A stretch of 56,521 nucleotides of DNA from Candidatus Poribacteria bacterium. GTDB taxonomy: Bacteria; Poribacteria; WGA-4E; UBA9662. The notes beneath the pieces were generated by a model. That model was not told the origin of the DNA, did not search any database, and saw nothing but the letters and a program-made list of their open reading frames with translations. The DNA lies in assembly GCA_002709695.1 (NCBI GenBank), contig PAQF01000032.1:1-56521 (forward strand). Direction: 5' to 3'. Shown here one piece after another: positions 35,601 through 43,826 of the stretch. The position numbers were made by a program, and so were the translations under genes. The stretch's first letter is position 1. Each line of letters starts with the position of its first letter.

Positions 35601-36350
35601 GAAGACAATTTATATCCATTTGGGCCAAGTACCTATTTCTATGAAGCAAAAGATCTGACCTACCGCTTCGATACCAGTATTGAGATCAAAACAAAAAAAA
35701 ATAAAACGCCGTTACGAATCCTTCAATTCCGAACGCGGTTACGAGCAGACTATACTGATTACGCCGCTGAATGGAATCGAAAGTATGATTTCATTGAAAG
35801 TGACATAACAATGACGCCATTAGCCAAACAAAATATGAATATCATGATCCGTACGACACACAACCCAAATGAATCCGAACTCGACAAAAAACGATTCAAG
35901 CAAGTTGGATTTAGATCAAACATTAACTATCGACAAGAAAAATGGGATTTTTCGATTGGCAACTCATTTAGTAAAAGGACATCTCGTGCATCCCGTCGAA
36001 TTAACTTCAGTTTTCAGTTCCGGCCTAATTCGTTGATTGAAATCGATTTAGGAGCGGATTATGATTGGATTGAAAAACAGTTCTATTCACAACGAATGAC
36101 ACTCCGTCGCAACTTAAACGTCTGGGATCTTCGAATTTCGTGGCACCGAGTTGGAATCAAACGTAGGCCACCCTATAATAATGTACGCCAAGACTTCACA
36201 TTCCAACTTAATTTACTAGCTGATCCAGCCGTCGCAGTTGGTCTTGGCTATGATGCGACAACCGAGACGTGGGGATTCCGTAGCTTGCCAGTGGGTGTAC
36301 CTTATAATGCCTTTGGGGTTGGCAACGGACTAAGTAGATCTTATTTCTAA
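32649..36350 (+). CDS. LptD-like LPS-assembly barrel protein with inserted parvulin domains
   Basis: A 1233-residue outer-membrane protein. A hydrophobic stretch at about 48-62 (TFLILFLCLSTG) is the signal peptide after a long basic N-terminus. Residues about 105-260 are the OstA/LptA-like jellyroll (IVNKNLVEIHGQALV, ending IGGFPLFYFPAYR). A first barrel part covers about 270-330. Residues about 384-473 form a parvulin-like domain (ILEEVAFALKAGETSKIL, HGFHILKV), followed by a degenerate second unit (482-577) and the tail of a third (655-680, LDRGESSNVIESKRGYHLINV). Barrel-like sequence resumes from 685 to the end, which is Phe. LptD normally has no such insert. LptD inserts LPS into the outer leaflet; SurA, its chaperone in E. 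coli, is encoded next door. Confidence 0.85.
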   Translation: MNRQVHQSIRLFQLHNKWKFKKQKKPYQFKPIGHSYIHFYHSQLNYSATFLILFLCLSTGVWSQETVPPASSINTKTNESTENITRKEETPQEKRPVRLDPENASGEKDRIIGKGHNLIVNKNLVEIHGQALVKTEEIVLRSDQIWADFDKDMVKAYGNVKLVVGNEETFSNELIYNMTTKEGVVHEGFTYSEPWYYRGKEIFKIGENESYIRGGSITSSPLKHPHYDFLASNIIVKTNKELIAKHVILRIGGFPLFYFPAYRRDLRKDKQAKLIFRLGTDSYQGPFMSIELPISRRRRFNGSIMFDQSSRRGRGGGTDGGYRVNDVGFDEIFIPFLPDATPSEKVKLRDLASELVDRLDGEFDHYKLRQLFFKYMITEEDVKRAHTKIQEVKVKLQADNADFGKIAEANSDDDQTRYQGGALGFLVQGERDQDGKLRLDPILEEVAFALKAGETSKILQTKHGFHILKVDQILDIYGEHEISLRRIDINISPSEKTRETTRETAEKIQERAAEGESLSLLASEFEEAVVSDVMMPLNKMDSQWKYSVRRLEKPDEVTPTVMTDQGIYIFQLIEKEDTPLFDTIAREFEEKVGQSMVEEFEKRLAEKAEAEKKVSDPKEIEQNGELEEEEKIKTYTKHGFKGRWEHERAVTREAQQLDRGESSNVIESKRGYHLINVKKKRTYRGDLFFYTNDQYSFSREEATRIGQRTALRWGHYHSIYTPWDNRGEGRKPLNFMGRIELQSESYKEGFGDSESAIDSFGMFTWGSAFSAIDELDTDDDGNLTFSTQTIGEFLGRLQVNHSLDLTGEGTSTLQKLPEANVSLSRMRLSNLPIFKNINDRMVQIAEKVNTNMPILSLISFPTLENASFDLDLNFGNFFRDRYQEEENVYLLAGVVGFDVRKQSTLKVSSTREAKLDLNLNTNFVWHDKDREGNRHIFRRVYDIQADVSNILFRIYDISFIPGARRMRHQMNSTVSASYAPAVDREDNLYPFGPSTYFYEAKDLTYRFDTSIEIKTKKNKTPLRILQFRTRLRADYTDYAAEWNRKYDFIESDITMTPLAKQNMNIMIRTTHNPNESELDKKRFKQVGFRSNINYRQEKWDFSIGNSFSKRTSRASRRINFSFQFRPNSLIEIDLGADYDWIEKQFYSQRMTLRRNLNVWDLRISWHRVGIKRRPPYNNVRQDFTFQLNLLADPAVAVGLGYDATTETWGFRSLPVGVPYNAFGVGNGLSRSYF

Positions 36351-36351
36351 C

Positions 36352-37203
36352 ATGATTAAATATTGGTTTGAGGAATCTGTTTCCAACATTCGACACGGTG
36401 GAATAGTCAGTTTGCTCAGCATCATTATCATCACACTTACCGTAATCATTTTGAGTAACCTAACCATTATTCGGAACTACCTACACAAAGAAATAAAAAC
36501 TCTTAAAGCAGATGCTCCAATCATAGCCTTTTTAGAAGACAATTTAGATACAGAAACGCTCAACAAACTGCGAATAGACCTCCAAAGAGCAAACGAAATC
36601 AGTAATATCACTTATGTCTCAAAAGAAACAGCACTTAAAAAAAGCCAAGAGACATTTGGAAAATACAGCCAAGCTATCATGGACGGCTTCGCAGACATAA
36701 ACCCACTTCCTGCCTCATTTGAAATCCATTTGAACGAGCCTATTCTCGCCCCAAATGCCCTCCCAGATATTGCCAACTGGGTGGGCAGTCTTACTGGTAT
36801 TGAAGACGTAACCTATGAACAATATAGCTCCAATTTTATCAATAAGACAGAAACCGTGGTCCTAATATTTAGTATATTAATGGGAGGATCTTCAATCGTA
36901 ATTGTTTCCTTCTCAATTATGCTAACCGTCTATTTTAGGAGGGAAGAAATAAAAATCTTGCGAATGGTCGGTGCAGGACACCTATATATTATTCTACCAT
37001 TGGTCAGTCAAGGAATATTTCTGGGCTTCATCGGAAGCATCTTGGGATTATTGGGAATATACTTGATATTCTATCTACTCTCACAACAAATAGGCGACAT
37101 CGAATTTATGACATCTACTCAATTTCTCGCTATCATCCTCATTGGCACTTTGCTTGGTTTTATTGGCAGTTTGTTACCTATAAAACGTTATATGGAAGTT
37201 TAG
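36352..37203 (+). CDS. ftsX: Cell-division protein FtsX
   Basis: A 283-residue inner-membrane protein with four transmembrane helices. Helix 1 (about 20-42) starts after a cytoplasmic stretch with ESVSNIRHGG; a periplasmic domain (about 45-165) follows with AFLEDNLD, YVSKETAL and LPASFEIHL, all typical. Three C-terminal helices lie at about 170-195, 215-245 and 258-280, with FRREEIKILRMVGA between. FtsX with FtsE controls septal peptidoglycan hydrolysis. The ATG at 36352 begins two bases after the lptD-like stop. Its FtsE partner is far away and on the other strand. Confidence 0.92.
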   Translation: MIKYWFEESVSNIRHGGIVSLLSIIIITLTVIILSNLTIIRNYLHKEIKTLKADAPIIAFLEDNLDTETLNKLRIDLQRANEISNITYVSKETALKKSQETFGKYSQAIMDGFADINPLPASFEIHLNEPILAPNALPDIANWVGSLTGIEDVTYEQYSSNFINKTETVVLIFSILMGGSSIVIVSFSIMLTVYFRREEIKILRMVGAGHLYIILPLVSQGIFLGFIGSILGLLGIYLIFYLLSQQIGDIEFMTSTQFLAIILIGTLLGFIGSLLPIKRYMEV

Positions 37204-37255
37204 ATCGCCAAAAACCAAATTTACATTTAATAATACACTGTCCATAGGATTTTCA

Positions 37256-38329
37256 TCAGACCGACTCACCAAAATCATCAGTGATTGCGTGTAGAAACTG
37301 ATCGTTTTCCTCAGCCGTACCAATTGTCACACGAAGACAATTTTCGAGTAACCCAGGACGACTGAGGTTTCGGATTAGCACACCGTGACTCAATACTTTA
37401 TTAAAAACTTGATCTGCAGGTTTGCTGGTCTGGAAAAGGATAAAATTAGAATCTGTAGGTATTGGTCGGCACCAATCTATTGCAACCAGTCGATCATAAA
37501 CTCGCTTTCGTTCCTCCAATATCGAGTTTACGTAGGGTTTAAGAATCTCCCTATACTTAATTATAAGCATGGCTACGGCCTGTGAAAATCTATTCAAATT
37601 ATAAGGCATCCGAACCTTGTTTACCTCAGATACAACATCCGGGTGTGCTACCATATAGCCACAACGAATCCCCGCTAACCCATAAGCTTTAGAGAATGTG
37701 CGAGTTACGATTAAATTCGGATGTTGATGGACTAAACTGAGAAATGATTTTCCTGAAAATTCGAAGTAAGCCTCATCTAGAATTAAAATGGTATCTGAAC
37801 GCGACAGGATTTGGTGAAGGATATTCTCCGAAAACAAATTTCCAGTTGGATTATTTGGATAAGCCAAAAAGACCAAATTTTTGGGGTACTTATCAAGGTA
37901 TGATTGCCATGTTTCGCCTACCAGTTCAAAATTTGAGCCAAGTTTTATCTCAGTAAATGGTACGCCAAAAACCTGAGCAAAAATCCGGTACATCGAAAAG
38001 GTTGGGCTTGGAAAAAAAGCCCGTACATCAGACTTGGCAAATATCTGAAAAATGTAGCTGATCAGTTCATCTGACCCATTACCAACGACAACCAGATCTT
38101 TATCAACATTAATCATTCCAGATATTGCAGTCCTCAACCGGTTTGAACTCGGGTCAGGGTAACGATGAAATCTTAATTTGCCAATTTCCTTTAAAACTTC
38201 CTTTAAAATCTCGTTTGGAAGGTCAAAAGGCGACTCATTAGCATCCAATTTCACACAATGATCAGGCTGCTCTACATGATAAGGGCTGAGTTCCGAAAGA
38301 TCTGCCCGAAAAAATTGTTTTAGCTCCAT
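37256..38329 (-). CDS. hisC: Histidinol-phosphate aminotransferase
   Basis: A 357-residue fold-type I PLP aminotransferase. The Schiff-base lysine is K214 in TFSKAYGLAGIR, which is HisC-typical. Also visible are KLDANESPF near the N terminus, the GNGSDELI loop at about 83-90, PNNPTGN (159-164) and LDEAYFEF. It catalyses imidazole-acetol phosphate plus glutamate to histidinol phosphate, in histidine synthesis; related paralogues use phenylalanine or tyrosine precursors, which sequence alone does not exclude. No other his gene lies in the window. It converges on ftsX with a 52-base gap that holds no clear terminator. Confidence 0.88.
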   Translation of the reverse strand: MELKQFFRADLSELSPYHVEQPDHCVKLDANESPFDLPNEILKEVLKEIGKLRFHRYPDPSSNRLRTAISGMINVDKDLVVVGNGSDELISYIFQIFAKSDVRAFFPSPTFSMYRIFAQVFGVPFTEIKLGSNFELVGETWQSYLDKYPKNLVFLAYPNNPTGNLFSENILHQILSRSDTILILDEAYFEFSGKSFLSLVHQHPNLIVTRTFSKAYGLAGIRCGYMVAHPDVVSEVNKVRMPYNLNRFSQAVAMLIIKYREILKPYVNSILEERKRVYDRLVAIDWCRPIPTDSNFILFQTSKPADQVFNKVLSHGVLIRNLSRPGLLENCLRVTIGTAEENDQFLHAITDDFGESV

Positions 38330-38475
38330 TGCCTATCTGTCATTTCCTAAATAAAGGATATACCAACATACCTGTCGCACAAATTAACAACCCAGACACC
38401 CTCGGATTATATCATTCCTAATAAATCAGTTCAACACAGACCGAGTCAATCAAATCAATATGAATATTCGTTTGC

Positions 38476-38504
38476 TTGCATGAGACCAATCAAAACAGTA
38501 TAAT
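38476..38504 (+). promoter_or_regulatory. Candidate promoter for the DUF6807-miaB pair
   Basis: A perfect TATAAT (38499-38504) is 17 bases after TTGCAT (38476-38481). It is 84 bases before the GTG at 38589. The same arrangement is seen at 17650. Confidence 0.45.
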
Positions 38505-38588
38505 ATTGCGATTATTTCAGCTGAATTTAAATGCAGGAAAAAGAATCTGAAATTTCGTTTGGCAGTGTGTCCGCAATCGAAAACATAA

Positions 38589-39410
38589 GTGAAAAAAGTG
38601 GCCTTATCTTTTCATGAAGAGGTTGGATCATCTCTATCCATCTTTAATGATTCAAACCTAATTCTAACTTATAATTACCATAGAGATCTAAGCAAACCGT
38701 ACTTCCATCCGGTTAATGCTCCCAATACACAAAGTGTTACAAGCAATACCCCTGAAGATAATACCAACCATCACGGACTTTGGTTCGGATGGAGCAACGT
38801 AAACGGTATCAATTTTTGGGCTGGGGAAGAAGGTAAAATAGAGCACAATAAATTCCAAACACAAGAGATTTCAGACCATTCCGCGAAGATTATTAGCACC
38901 AGCAATTGGTCTGTAGCAGACAAAAAAACGCTAATTGAACAAACCAGTGAGATAATTGTTCACGAACCTCTGGCCGACCAGCATATTATCGATCTTAATT
39001 TTTCGTTTCATCCCCTATCAGAAGATATCCTTTTGCCAGCAAGCGATAGTAATTATGGCTTATGTTATCGATCACCTTATCGAGAAAAACAAAAAGTAAT
39101 CAATTCTGACAGCCGCATAGGAGAATGGGAAGTAAACAAAAAACCAGCTACATGGTGTGATCTCCTCGCTCTAGAAGGTAATATGACGGTAGGAACAGCA
39201 ATTTTCGACCATCCATCCAACCCTCGATATCCAACAAAATTCACTGCAACAGATGAGGATTTTGGCTTTATTTCCCCTTCGCTTACCATGGATGAACCAT
39301 ATACGATTAAAGCTGATGAATCGCTACACCTAAGATATCGAGTTCTAATCCACCTTGAAGATCTTTTCACATTTGATTTATGGAAATGCTACAAGGAATA
39401 CATAAAATGA
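38589..39410 (+). CDS. DUF6807 (PmoA-like) family protein
   Basis: A 273-residue protein of the family annotated DUF6807 or PmoA-like (unrelated in function to methane oxidation as far as I know). Conserved blocks: YFHPVNAPN, EDNTNHHGLWFGWSNVNGINFW with its His pair (about 56-77), then WCDLLALEG and FDHPSNPRYPTKF. It looks like a beta-sandwich of the aldose-epimerase type, probably acting on sugars. A second copy is at 55472. The start is GTG at 38589; a clear Shine-Dalgarno is lacking. Its TGA overlaps the ATG of miaB by four bases (ATGA), so the two are translationally coupled. Confidence 0.82.
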   Translation: MKKVALSFHEEVGSSLSIFNDSNLILTYNYHRDLSKPYFHPVNAPNTQSVTSNTPEDNTNHHGLWFGWSNVNGINFWAGEEGKIEHNKFQTQEISDHSAKIISTSNWSVADKKTLIEQTSEIIVHEPLADQHIIDLNFSFHPLSEDILLPASDSNYGLCYRSPYREKQKVINSDSRIGEWEVNKKPATWCDLLALEGNMTVGTAIFDHPSNPRYPTKFTATDEDFGFISPSLTMDEPYTIKADESLHLRYRVLIHLEDLFTFDLWKCYKEYIK

Positions 39411-40786
39411 AAAAACTGTTGCCTGTGTACAAGAATGAATCAATTCCCAAACTCCAATCAGAATCAGGCCCGCAACACCCAAAAAAGTCTTTCTATATTG
39501 AAACTTACGGCTGCCAAATGAATGTCAGTGATAGCGAGTTAATGACAGGAGTCTTAACAAAGGCCGGATACGAAATAACAAATGACATCAACTCAGCTAA
39601 CGTCGTTTTAATAAACACTTGCGCGATTCGAGAAAACGCCGAGGAAAAAGTCCTGAATCGACTTGAGCACTTAAATGCCATTAAACGCCGAAACACAGAG
39701 ATGGTTCTAGGAATCTGCGGGTGCATGGCACAGCATATGCGAACGATGGTCCTTGAAGCTGCACCGTATATCGATTTGATTCTTGGACCAGACGCTTATC
39801 GAAGTCTACCACAAGCTCTCGATTCTATCAACTCAAAAGATACATTCGTGAATCTTAAACTTGATAAATCAGAAGATTATGCTGACATATCTCCAATTCG
39901 AAAAGATGGGATTCGAGCGTGGCTAACTATCCAGCGAGGTTGTGACAAAATGTGTAGTTTTTGTGTGGTTCCATTCACACGAGGACGAGAACGAAGCCTA
40001 CCTATTCCCATGTTAGTAAAAGAAGTAGAATCCCTTGTAGATGAAGGTTTTAAAGAAGTCGTTTTGCTCGGACAAACAGTAAATTCATACTACGATGGCA
40101 CCCACAATTTCGGGGACTTACTGTTCGCTATCAACCAAGTGGAGGGAATTGAACGAATTCGATTTACATCCCCACACCCTAGCGACGCCACAAAAACAAT
40201 GATCGACGCAATAGCAAGTTGCGAAAAAGTCTGCAAACAAATCCACTTACCTTTACAATCTGGATCGACAAAAATCTTGTCTGACATGCACAGAACCTAT
40301 ACTGCCGATGAATATCGAGAACTTGTATTTGATCTGCGAAACCAAATTCCGAATTTGGCCATTTCCACAGATATTATCGTCGGATTTTGCGGCGAAACTG
40401 AAGAGGATTTCCAAAAGACACACGACTTAATAAACGAGATCCGCTATGACTCAGCATTTATGTTCAAATACTCAGATCGAAACGGAACTCTTGCCAACCG
40501 AACGCTAAAAGATAACGTGCCAGAAGAAGAAAAAATACGCCGTTTACAAACTATCATAGACCTACAATACCGTATTTCACACGAAATCAACCAAAAACGG
40601 GTTGGTGAAACTATCCAAGTTCTAGTTGAAGGCGAATCGCGGAAATCCAAGGCAGATTACTTTGGAAAAGATGATACTTTTAAAACCACTGTTTTTCCGC
40701 GAAAAAACGCCCAAATTGGCGAGACTGTAAATGTCAAGGTTCACACAGCTTCTGCAAATACTTTAATCGGAAACGTAACTTCTTGA
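39407..40786 (+). CDS. miaB: tRNA-2-methylthio-N6-dimethylallyladenosine synthase MiaB
   Basis: A 459-residue radical-SAM methylthiotransferase that modifies A37 of tRNAs reading UNN codons. The N-terminal UPF0004 domain contributes C36 (YGCQMN), C72 (NTCAIREN) and C106 (GCMAQ) to one [4Fe-4S] cluster. The radical-SAM motif is C179-x3-C183-x2-C186 (CDKMCSFC). A TRAM domain ends the protein (GETIQVLVEGES). The ATG overlaps the stop of the DUF6807 gene; an in-frame ATG 27 bases earlier would give nine extra residues. AAGGA (39394-39398) lies eight bases before the chosen start. The features match MiaB rather than MtaB or RimO. Confidence 0.94.
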   Translation: MKKLLPVYKNESIPKLQSESGPQHPKKSFYIETYGCQMNVSDSELMTGVLTKAGYEITNDINSANVVLINTCAIRENAEEKVLNRLEHLNAIKRRNTEMVLGICGCMAQHMRTMVLEAAPYIDLILGPDAYRSLPQALDSINSKDTFVNLKLDKSEDYADISPIRKDGIRAWLTIQRGCDKMCSFCVVPFTRGRERSLPIPMLVKEVESLVDEGFKEVVLLGQTVNSYYDGTHNFGDLLFAINQVEGIERIRFTSPHPSDATKTMIDAIASCEKVCKQIHLPLQSGSTKILSDMHRTYTADEYRELVFDLRNQIPNLAISTDIIVGFCGETEEDFQKTHDLINEIRYDSAFMFKYSDRNGTLANRTLKDNVPEEEKIRRLQTIIDLQYRISHEINQKRVGETIQVLVEGESRKSKADYFGKDDTFKTTVFPRKNAQIGETVNVKVHTASANTLIGNVTS

Positions 40787-41024
40787 AGAAAAATTTATGC
40801 AACTTATCATAGCCATTCAAAAAACCTGTTTGCATGCGTTACTAGCAATTTCAAATCAAGGTAAAACGTTCAGTATGACAAGGGTCGCCGGATTTTTGGA
40901 AAGATGCTGATTGAATACACAGAATTAGTTGGCCCCCAACTGACCTTCTCGCCTGTTTGTTTCATTACGAATAGACTCAGCACCTGTGGGCAAAACAATC
41001 AGAAAAAGGAGCGAGAACCTGCTC

Positions 41025-41816
41025 ATGAGAAAAATTAAGCTCAAATCAAAAGTTCATGTTGAAACCATGAGAAAAAGTGGGAAGGCAGCCTCGATTATGC
41101 TTCAACGCATCGGAGAAGCAATAGAGCCAAACATTTCTACTTACCAATTAGACCAAATATGCCGAGAAACAATTAAAGAGTTCGGTGGTAAATCTTCGTT
41201 TCTAGGCTATCAACTACCAAATCACCCTCCATACCCAGCAACAATATGTGCTTCAATAAATGAAGAAATTGTACATGGCGTACCACACAAAGATAGGATC
41301 TTAAAAAAAGGTGACATTGTTAGCATAGATACCGCTATTTTCTTAGATGGATTCCATGGTGACAACGCTTTTACATTTGCCGTAGGTAAAATCTCTGATC
41401 AAGCACAACAACTTCGTGAGGTTACAAAAGCATCATTATATGAAGCAATTGGTCAAGCTAAATCTGGGAATCGCCTTGGTGACGTGTGCCACGCTGTTCA
41501 GTCTTATGTTGAAAACCGAGGGTATTCAGTCGCACGTGACTTCGTTGGGCATGGTATTGGCCGAAAAATGCACGAAGCTCCACAGGTTCCGAATTACGGA
41601 GAACCGGGGACAGGCATCCGTTTAAAGCCAGGCATGGTACTAGCAATTGAGCCAATGATTAACATCGGAACTAGTCAATCAGTTGTATTAGAGGACGGTT
41701 GGACTGCAGTGACAGCTGATTTAAGTTTATCTGCACATTTTGAACACACAGTCGCAATTCTTTCAGACGGTCCTGATATTCTGACCGATAATTTTGAACT
41801 TTGGAATAATTTTTGA
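41025..41816 (+). CDS. map: Methionine aminopeptidase, type I
   Basis: A 263-residue enzyme that removes the initiator Met from nascent proteins. All five metal ligands are visible: D102 and D113 (SIDTAIFLDGFHGDNAF), H176 (GHGIGRKMHE), E209 (AIEPM) and E240 (HFEHTV). I chose the ATG at 41025, which gives the usual MRKIKLKSK opening; a GTG at 40986 would add 13 residues. AAGGAG (41007-41012) is 12 bases upstream. No N-terminal zinc-finger extension. It heads a housekeeping group that continues with eno 16 bases downstream. Confidence 0.94.
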   Translation: MRKIKLKSKVHVETMRKSGKAASIMLQRIGEAIEPNISTYQLDQICRETIKEFGGKSSFLGYQLPNHPPYPATICASINEEIVHGVPHKDRILKKGDIVSIDTAIFLDGFHGDNAFTFAVGKISDQAQQLREVTKASLYEAIGQAKSGNRLGDVCHAVQSYVENRGYSVARDFVGHGIGRKMHEAPQVPNYGEPGTGIRLKPGMVLAIEPMINIGTSQSVVLEDGWTAVTADLSLSAHFEHTVAILSDGPDILTDNFELWNNF

Positions 41817-41823
41817 TTTTTAG

Positions 41824-43128
<1,305 letters not shown>

Positions 43129-43144
43129 TGGGCGAGTAAACTTT

Positions 43145-43435
43145 ATGCGAATTATCCAATCATTTTTCGTTATCATTACCACGTTGTTGTTTTTAATAAA
43201 CTTACGTTGTTTTTTCAATGAATTCAGTAACTGGCGTAAAGCAATTCATGCCCAAAACTCCTACTCACAAGAAATTGCCGGCCTGAAAGCAAAATTGGAT
43301 CAATTGAAAATAGAAAATACCAAATTGCAGACGGATCCATTAACACGAGAACGTCTTGTTCGAAAATATGGATACAGTTATCCTGATGAACAGATATATC
43401 GCATCCTACATTCCGAAACCCAATTCTTTAACTAA
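43145..43435 (+). CDS. FtsB/DivIC-type septum formation initiator
   Basis: A 96-residue bitopic protein. A transmembrane helix (FFVIITTLLFLINL, about 7-20) is followed by a periplasmic coiled coil (about 40-65, SQEIAGLKAKLDQLKIENTKL) and the closing block LTRERLVRKYGYSYPDEQIYRI, which is typical of FtsB and DivIC. These proteins form part of the FtsQLB complex that activates septal wall synthesis. The ATG at 43145 was chosen because the longer open frame upstream overlaps eno and is its shadow. It follows eno by 16 bases. Which of FtsB or DivIC it is cannot be told from sequence alone. Confidence 0.85.
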   Translation: MRIIQSFFVIITTLLFLINLRCFFNEFSNWRKAIHAQNSYSQEIAGLKAKLDQLKIENTKLQTDPLTRERLVRKYGYSYPDEQIYRILHSETQFFN

Positions 43436-43442
43436 AAAAAAG

Positions 43443-43472
43443 TTGACAAATCTAAGCGATATAATTTACTAT
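43443..43472 (+). promoter_or_regulatory. Candidate promoter for the tRNA cluster
   Basis: A perfect -35 TTGACA (43443-43448) is 18 bases before TACTAT (43467-43472). The first tRNA begins at 43502, allowing a leader of about 20 bases. A TATAAT at 43460-43465 is only 11 bases from this -35, so it is probably not the working -10. Confidence 0.5.
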
Positions 43473-43501
43473 TTACAAGCTGTTTACCAGCCTAGCATAA
43501 A

Positions 43502-43591
43502 GGGCGAGTGGTGAAATTGGTAAACACAACGGACTTAAAATCCGTCGCTCCTAATACGAGCTTAAGGGTTCAAGTCCCTTCTCGCCCACCA
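43502..43591 (+). tRNA. tRNA-Leu (UAA)
   Basis: The acceptor pairs GGGCGAG (43502-43508) with CTCGCCC (43581-43587). The discriminator is A and CCA is encoded (43589-43591). The anticodon arm ACGGA-CTTAAAA-TCCGT gives anticodon TAA at 43536-43538. The long variable arm marks a class II tRNA, as expected for Leu. The T arm GGTTCAAGTCC is normal. Confidence 0.97.
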
Positions 43592-43611
43592 CTTTCGCAG
43601 CGTGGACTTGT

Positions 43612-43685
<74 letters not shown>

Positions 43686-43691
43686 TTTGGA

Positions 43692-43730
43692 AAATGGGAA
43701 ATGTGATTCATTGAAGAGCGTTTCCCATTT
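43692..43730 (+). terminator. 10-bp hairpin between the two CAU tRNAs
   Basis: AAATGGGAAA (43692-43701) and TTTCCCATTT (43721-43730) form a perfect 10-bp stem with a 19-base loop, and CTTTTG follows. It lies six bases after the initiator tRNA and nine before the next tRNA. The U-rich end fits an intrinsic terminator, though the stem is A/T-rich and the loop large; it could alternatively be a processing signal. Confidence 0.5.
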
Positions 43731-43739
43731 CTTTTGCCT

Positions 43740-43813
43740 GCCGGTGTAGCTCAACTGGTTAGAGCGTACGACTCATAATCGTGAGGTTGGGAGTTCGAGT
43801 CTCCCTGCCGGCA
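43740..43813 (+). tRNA. tRNA with CAU anticodon, probably elongator Met
   Basis: Anticodon CAT is at 43774-43776. The acceptor GCCGGTG (43740-43746) pairs with TGCCGGC (43806-43812), including two wobble pairs. The discriminator is A and CCA is absent. The body GAGCGTACGACTCATAATCGTGAGG resembles elongator tRNA-Met (for example of Bacillus) more than tRNA-Ile2. Ile2 cannot be excluded, and tilS, whose substrate is tRNA-Ile2 (CAU), starts 13 bases downstream. Confidence 0.85.
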
Positions 43814-43826
43814 ATCCTTCCATAAA

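Noticed and set aside
38589-39410. Methane monooxygenase function for the PmoA-like genes
   Set aside because: The label is a family name; the proteins are soluble and lack the membrane helices of particulate methane monooxygenase. Sugar-related function is more likely.
43443-43465. TTGACA and TATAAT only 11 bases apart
   Set aside because: The spacing is too short for a sigma-70 promoter; TACTAT at 43467, 18 bases away, fits better.
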